Position numbers and translations under genes: made by a program
NCBI GenBank assembly: GCA_014382705.1
Contig: JACNJE010000098.1
Span: 1-43,750 of the forward strand
Origin: Verrucomicrobiota bacterium
Lineage (GTDB): Bacteria; Verrucomicrobiota; Verrucomicrobiia; Limisphaerales; UBA1096
Length of the DNA: 43,750 nt
Reading direction: 5' to 3'
Notes under the pieces: model-generated
What the model was told of the DNA's origin: nothing
Databases searched by the model: none
What the model saw: only the letters and a program-made list of their open reading frames with translations
Part shown: positions 39,463-43,750 of the stretch, piece by piece
Numbering within the stretch: the first letter of the stretch is position 1
How the letters are laid out: the number at the start of each line of letters is the position of its first letter

Positions 39463-39523
39463 AAATCAGCGTTCATCTGCGTCTTTGATAGTCGTTCATT
39501 GGGACGCAGATGAACGCTGATTT
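39463..39523. repeat. Perfect 21-bp inverted repeat (hairpin), member or relative of the CGCAGAT repeat family
   Basis: AAATCAGCGTTCATCTGCGTC (39463-39483), 19-nt spacer, GACGCAGATGAACGCTGATTT (39503-39523). Confidence 0.95.
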
Positions 39524-39551
39524 TGCGGATTACAATGATCGCCATATTTTG

Positions 39552-40796
39552 TTATTTACCAAATAGTTTAGCGAGTCTTGTTCTCCAAGTTTGCAATATT
39601 GGCTTTGTTGAATTTTGTTTATCAAAAAAAGGAGGCTCAACGTTGATTGCGAATTTGTACTTACAAGTTGGGCATATGGCGGTCTGTTCATTGGATTTAT
39701 TCGACAGGCTGATTTCAGTCCCGTCTGCTGGGCATGTCACGACAGAGTATGCTTCTGCTGATGGAGGAGGGAAGCGGTCTTGGTTTTTTGATAAGCGGTG
39801 ACAAATGTATTTTGTATGCTGGATAAAGGCATTTGCCTCGTCACGAATGGGCTTTAATTCATTGGCCATCCGATTAATTTCTTGTTGTTTCTGCATGCTT
39901 TGTAAAAACCTCAATGCAGGATCAGGTACATTGTCTTCTGCAATAGCTACAGCTTTCTTCTGGAGCATATTCAAGCTCTCATGACTCGACTCTAAGAAAG
40001 AGTTGAGTGTCTTGAGAAATGCATGATGTGTATAGACCGCGTGTTTGTTAAGTTCTGCCAAGGTGAGTTGAATCCTTGAGTTGATGGTATAAAATTCTGA
40101 AACTGATTCGTGTATTGCCTCTTTACGGTGATGTCGTATGTCGTAGTGGTGTCCGTATCTAGCATCACAAGTCTGAATCGCTTTTTCTGCTTCTGCGTTT
40201 AGCCCTTGCAACGCATCCGATTCGGAAATATTTCGCATCCTACAAACGAGGCGATATACAAACGCAAATTGGTTTCGATTTAGATAGCCACATGCAGTTG
40301 TTTTCGTGATCGTGCGGGTTCCGTTATCAATTGGTTCATATCGAATATTTGTAGTCTTGCAACCGTTCAACATGAGCTTCCCTAGTCCGAGAAAAACGGT
40401 AGTGATGTCAGTAAGAATCTCGTTTTCCATATCTATGGGAAGTTTGATATGTTTTACTTGGAGCCATTTATGGCAAACCTCGTGACACACAACGGCGATA
40501 AGAGCATCGGAAGAATCCATAAAGTCTGGATCGATAGTGATGAATACATCCGTACCACCTGTGGAGAGATCAATTTGACCCCCAACTTTTTCTTTTTGCT
40601 TCGCAACGGAAACGATAAACGTAAAACCGTGTAATCCTATGAATTGGGCAATGTCTTTAGCTAGACTCTGTATGGACAAATGATTGTGAGTACGAGCAAT
40701 TAACGGAGGCATGACGCGGTAATTCACATTGGCACCAGTCCTTTGCTCTAGAAGTATTAGCTTCTCAACGAAGGCTTTAGCAAATTGGTCAGACAT
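39552..40796 (-). CDS. Putative HExxH metallopeptidase-like protein with C-terminal zinc ribbon, hypothetical
   Basis: AVVCHEVCHKWLQV (HExxH) followed by ENEILTDITT. C-terminal CPADGTEI...ICPTCKYKF. The gene is visibly AT-richer than its neighbours. Confidence 0.6.
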   Translation of the reverse strand: MSDQFAKAFVEKLILLEQRTGANVNYRVMPPLIARTHNHLSIQSLAKDIAQFIGLHGFTFIVSVAKQKEKVGGQIDLSTGGTDVFITIDPDFMDSSDALIAVVCHEVCHKWLQVKHIKLPIDMENEILTDITTVFLGLGKLMLNGCKTTNIRYEPIDNGTRTITKTTACGYLNRNQFAFVYRLVCRMRNISESDALQGLNAEAEKAIQTCDARYGHHYDIRHHRKEAIHESVSEFYTINSRIQLTLAELNKHAVYTHHAFLKTLNSFLESSHESLNMLQKKAVAIAEDNVPDPALRFLQSMQKQQEINRMANELKPIRDEANAFIQHTKYICHRLSKNQDRFPPPSAEAYSVVTCPADGTEISLSNKSNEQTAICPTCKYKFAINVEPPFFDKQNSTKPILQTWRTRLAKLFGK

Positions 40797-40935
40797 AAAA
40801 ACTAGGGGGCAAGATGTGTGTGCGAAGCCACTTTGCACGAGGTCTTAATCAAGAGCTAACATAAAGAAAGGGGCTGAAGTCGTAAGGGAGCTTAGTCCGA
40901 GCAATTCGCCCAATGTGATAGTTGGTTTACCACTA

Positions 40936-42051
40936 TTACGGCACGCCGGTGGGAAAGGTGTGGGTTAGCGGGGTGGCCAGCTTGACGCCGTGCGCATCCT
41001 GCAGCTCGAACGCCGCCTGTTTCACGGCGTTACGGGCGTTGATGATCTCGTGCTCGGCCGTGAGGTTGTACAGCAGGCGCCACGTCACGGCATGGTCGCC
41101 GTTCTCGATCAGCCGGGAGACGCCCTCCCGGTCGGGGTTGATGGCGGCGGTGAGTTTGCAGGCCGTCTTCCAGACGTCGAGCAGATACGCCTCCGCTGTG
41201 GCTGCGCCGGTGTCGTAACCGATGTTGAACTCGACAAAGTCGTAGATTCCCTTGCGGGAGTCGCTGGTGAGGATCTCGACCTGCCGGTTCAACAGCAGTG
41301 AGTTGGGGATGGTGATGTTGTGGTTGCGGATGAGATCGCGCAGCAGCGTCAGCGTGGTGCGGGTCTCGAGCACGATCGCGAGGATGTTTTCGTCCGGGAT
41401 GCGGATGACGTCTCCCCGCTCGACGTTGCCGTTGCTGATCACGATGATGCCGCTGATGAAATCCTTCAGCCAGTAGTCCTTCGTCGTGAAGACCAGCACG
41501 GCCAACGCCCCGAGAAAACTGGTTGTCTGCAGCCAGCTTTCGAGTCTCCAGATGTTCAGGAAGATCAGTCCCGAGACGATCCCGAGCACCAGCAGCGCGA
41601 TCAGTCTCAGGTTGTTCGACGTGTACGACTCGATGTAGATGGCCGTGCCCTCGACCTCCCGTTTGCGGCCGTATTTCTTGAGGATCAGTGAGTGGGTGAA
41701 TTGCCAGATGAGATACGTCAACAACACCAGCAGCCCGGTGTGGCTGATGTTGGAGCCGAGCTGGAACCGGAAGGCCACGGCCAGCAGGTAAGTCAGGAAA
41801 AGAATTGCGTTCAAAATCCTTAACAACCGGAGCTGGGACGGCGCCGCGCCGACGGTCTGCACGCTCAAGTGGCTGATGAGTTGTCTGCCAAAAAACAGGA
41901 TCAGCAGGTTGATGGTGAACGTGACGTAATGGATCGGCTCGAGTGTGGTGAAGTATCCCAGCAACCCCTCCAGCAGGGAGTCGGATTCTTTAATCGAATC
42001 GACGACGTTGCGAGCCGTGTTTGCGGAGGCAACAATGTTGGTTTCCTCCAT
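40936..42051 (-). CDS. MscS-family mechanosensitive ion channel
   Basis: Multiple TM segments, then LGALAVLVFTTKDYWLKDFISGIIVISNGNVERGDVIRIPDENILAIVLETRTTLTLLRDLIRNHNITIPNSLLLNRQVEI. Confidence 0.88.
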   Translation of the reverse strand: MEETNIVASANTARNVVDSIKESDSLLEGLLGYFTTLEPIHYVTFTINLLILFFGRQLISHLSVQTVGAAPSQLRLLRILNAILFLTYLLAVAFRFQLGSNISHTGLLVLLTYLIWQFTHSLILKKYGRKREVEGTAIYIESYTSNNLRLIALLVLGIVSGLIFLNIWRLESWLQTTSFLGALAVLVFTTKDYWLKDFISGIIVISNGNVERGDVIRIPDENILAIVLETRTTLTLLRDLIRNHNITIPNSLLLNRQVEILTSDSRKGIYDFVEFNIGYDTGAATAEAYLLDVWKTACKLTAAINPDREGVSRLIENGDHAVTWRLLYNLTAEHEIINARNAVKQAAFELQDAHGVKLATPLTHTFPTGVP

Positions 42052-42063
42052 GATCGGTAACGG

Positions 42064-43011
42064 TTACTTGGCGGGGAGCAGCCGGATGCGGCGCACGTCC
42101 ATGATGGCGCCGCCGGCTTTCCTGACCGGCTTGAGCCAGAAACGGTGCCCGCCCTTGGGCAAGCGGACGGTGCCGATTTTGCGGGGCACGAAATTCTGGA
42201 AATGACCGGTGTCCTTGACGGTGAACGGCAGTTGTTGTCCGGCCACCTCGGCCGAAACGGTGCTGCCGCCGTGCCCCGTGCCGCAGCCCTGGTGAACCTC
42301 CACATCGAACTGGCCGCCGCTCACCACGGTGAAGTCCCAGCAGACTTGATCCGTGACGTTCACCCAGTAGCCGACCGTGTTTTTATGCGGCTTGGTTTCG
42401 TACTGCAGCTTGGTGCCGTGGATCGTCGCGTCGCGCGCGTGCAGCAGCACCGAGCGATCCAGCGCCTGGCCAATCGGTTCCCCCTCCGGCGCGGGCCGCA
42501 GGATGAGCGCCCGCACCCCCGGTGCTTGGCCGCGAAACTTGAGGCCAAGCTTCTGCGTGCCGGGCTGCACAAAATACATCTTCCCCAGCGTGACATTGCG
42601 GAAGCGGTTGGCCGCGCCGGTGGCCTCGAGCCGGGTCGGGATCCGGTACGCGCTGATGTCCGGCACGGCGGTGCTTTCGCCCTTGGCCAAGCTGTAAACA
42701 AGTTCCACCCAATACTTGCCGGGGCGCGAGGCGTTGTACTCCCACGAGTGCGCTTGGCCAAGCGGATCGCCGGTGGGCTTCAGGAGGATGCGGCCGTCCG
42801 GCAGTTGCGGCGTGTCAGCAAACCGATCCATTCTCGTTTCGAGTTTTTCGTCGACGTGGGTTTTGAGGCCGGTGTCGGTGATGCTGAACTCGAGGTGCCG
42901 GAGCGTCCGTCCCTCCTCGACAAAGACGTTCGCAACCCGATCCAGCGAGTCGGCGGTTGCCAATGTCACGCCGAAGGAGAGCGAAACGAATATGGGGAAC
43001 AGTTGATTCAT
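42064..43011 (-). CDS. Secreted carbohydrate-binding-like hypothetical protein
   Basis: Signal peptide-like N-terminus. KYWVELVYSL and FDVEVHQGCGTGHGGSTVSAEVAGQQLPFTVKDTGHFQNFVPRKIGTVRLPKGGHRFWLKPVRKAGGAIMDVRRIRL. Confidence 0.6.
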   Translation of the reverse strand: MNQLFPIFVSLSFGVTLATADSLDRVANVFVEEGRTLRHLEFSITDTGLKTHVDEKLETRMDRFADTPQLPDGRILLKPTGDPLGQAHSWEYNASRPGKYWVELVYSLAKGESTAVPDISAYRIPTRLEATGAANRFRNVTLGKMYFVQPGTQKLGLKFRGQAPGVRALILRPAPEGEPIGQALDRSVLLHARDATIHGTKLQYETKPHKNTVGYWVNVTDQVCWDFTVVSGGQFDVEVHQGCGTGHGGSTVSAEVAGQQLPFTVKDTGHFQNFVPRKIGTVRLPKGGHRFWLKPVRKAGGAIMDVRRIRLLPAK

Positions 43012-43750
43012 TTGACTTGGGTGAGTATTGCCGGCTTCCGGAGCGGGCGCGGGCCGATCCAGCGGGTATTGTATTTATTGATCCAGCCGTCGTCGAGCTG
43101 GGGGCGGGGTTCGCGGCCGTAGCGTTGGGTGTCCATGCCGTGCCATGGCAGCGGCTCGACGGTCCAGCCTTGGGCGACGTGAAAATCGGCGTCCTTGTCC
43201 CAGCCGCTGGTGAACAGGAAAAAGTGTCGCGTGGTGTCGGGCGGTCGGCTTGGCAGTTTGGCCGCAGCGAAATCGAGCGTCAGCTCGTCGCCGGCGGCGA
43301 TCAGGGCAAGTTGGTTGTCCTTGGCGGCGACGAGTTCATCGACCGCGCCATAGCGGGTGACCCAGCCCGAGGGGGTGATGCGCCAGTCCGGCGTGTCGCT
43401 GGTTTGGGCGTGAATCGGGGTCAGCGGCAGATGGCTGGGCAACTCCTCTTTCGCGCCGTAGCCGTGCCAATGCAAATCGGTCGTGCTCGGGTGCATCTCG
43501 GCGATGGGTGGCAAATTCGTCTTTTCAAAAAGAGCGATGCGGTTCCAGTGAATCTCGAATGCCGTTGAGAGGCGAAGCCGCCTGGCACCGCTTGGCAATT
43601 TGCCGGCCAAGTCCACGACGATCGTCTTGGTTTTGCCGACCGGCGCGCCGACGGTCACGTCGATGTTTTGCCAACTGCCATCACTGAGTTGCGCCTCCTG
43701 GTACGGGAGGCGCCGACCTATTTTGGCGACTACCTGCGCTTCACGATCCC
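43008..43750 (-). CDS. Partial CDS, secreted enzyme-associated protein of unknown function (5' end outside window)
   Basis: The reading frame stays open to the window edge (...DREAQVVAKIGRRLPYQEAQLSDGSWQNIDVTVGAPVGKTKTIVVDLAGKLPSGARRLRLSTAFEIHWNRIALFEK). ATGA-type overlap with the next gene. Confidence 0.55.
   Translation of the reverse strand, partial: DREAQVVAKIGRRLPYQEAQLSDGSWQNIDVTVGAPVGKTKTIVVDLAGKLPSGARRLRLSTAFEIHWNRIALFEKTNLPPIAEMHPSTTDLHWHGYGAKEELPSHLPLTPIHAQTSDTPDWRITPSGWVTRYGAVDELVAAKDNQLALIAAGDELTLDFAAAKLPSRPPDTTRHFFLFTSGWDKDADFHVAQGWTVEPLPWHGMDTQRYGREPRPQLDDGWINKYNTRWIGPRPLRKPAILTQVK

Overview
This 43.75-kb, GC-rich window is densely coding chromosomal DNA. It looks like Verrucomicrobia or a related PVC lineage, inferred from the mix of secreted sulfatase, BNR sialidase, ceramidase-like and PhoPQ-regulated proteins, pseudopilins and ankyrin lipoproteins; no phylogenetic marker was tested. 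I support about 39 protein-coding genes, including gltA, queD, a luxC/luxE-like pair, deoC, mdh, acsA, an HPr-gatC-gatA-gatB cluster, a sugar ABC transporter, uvrA, a DHPS-like protein and a MscS channel. I saw no rRNA, tRNA, CRISPR array or transposase. The strongest unexplained signal is a highly iterated palindrome, CGCTTGGCCAAGCG (core TTGGCCAA). By eye I locate 17 exact 14-mers, and more than 40 copies of the 8-bp core, in a window where fewer than one core copy is expected by chance. Copies lie in genes, read in all three phases (RLAKR, LGQA, AWPS peptides), and in intergenic gaps, at semi-regular 2-4 kb spacing. They are absent from an AT-richer insert at about 39.5-40.9 kb. The pattern resembles cyanobacterial HIP1 or DNA-uptake sequences, but the sequence is different. 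Other signals are a dispersed CGCAGAT hairpin family found in three convergent gene gaps, two related composite repeats separating the genes of an ABC transporter cluster, and an AT-rich ORF with an HExxH motif and a zinc-ribbon-like C-terminus.
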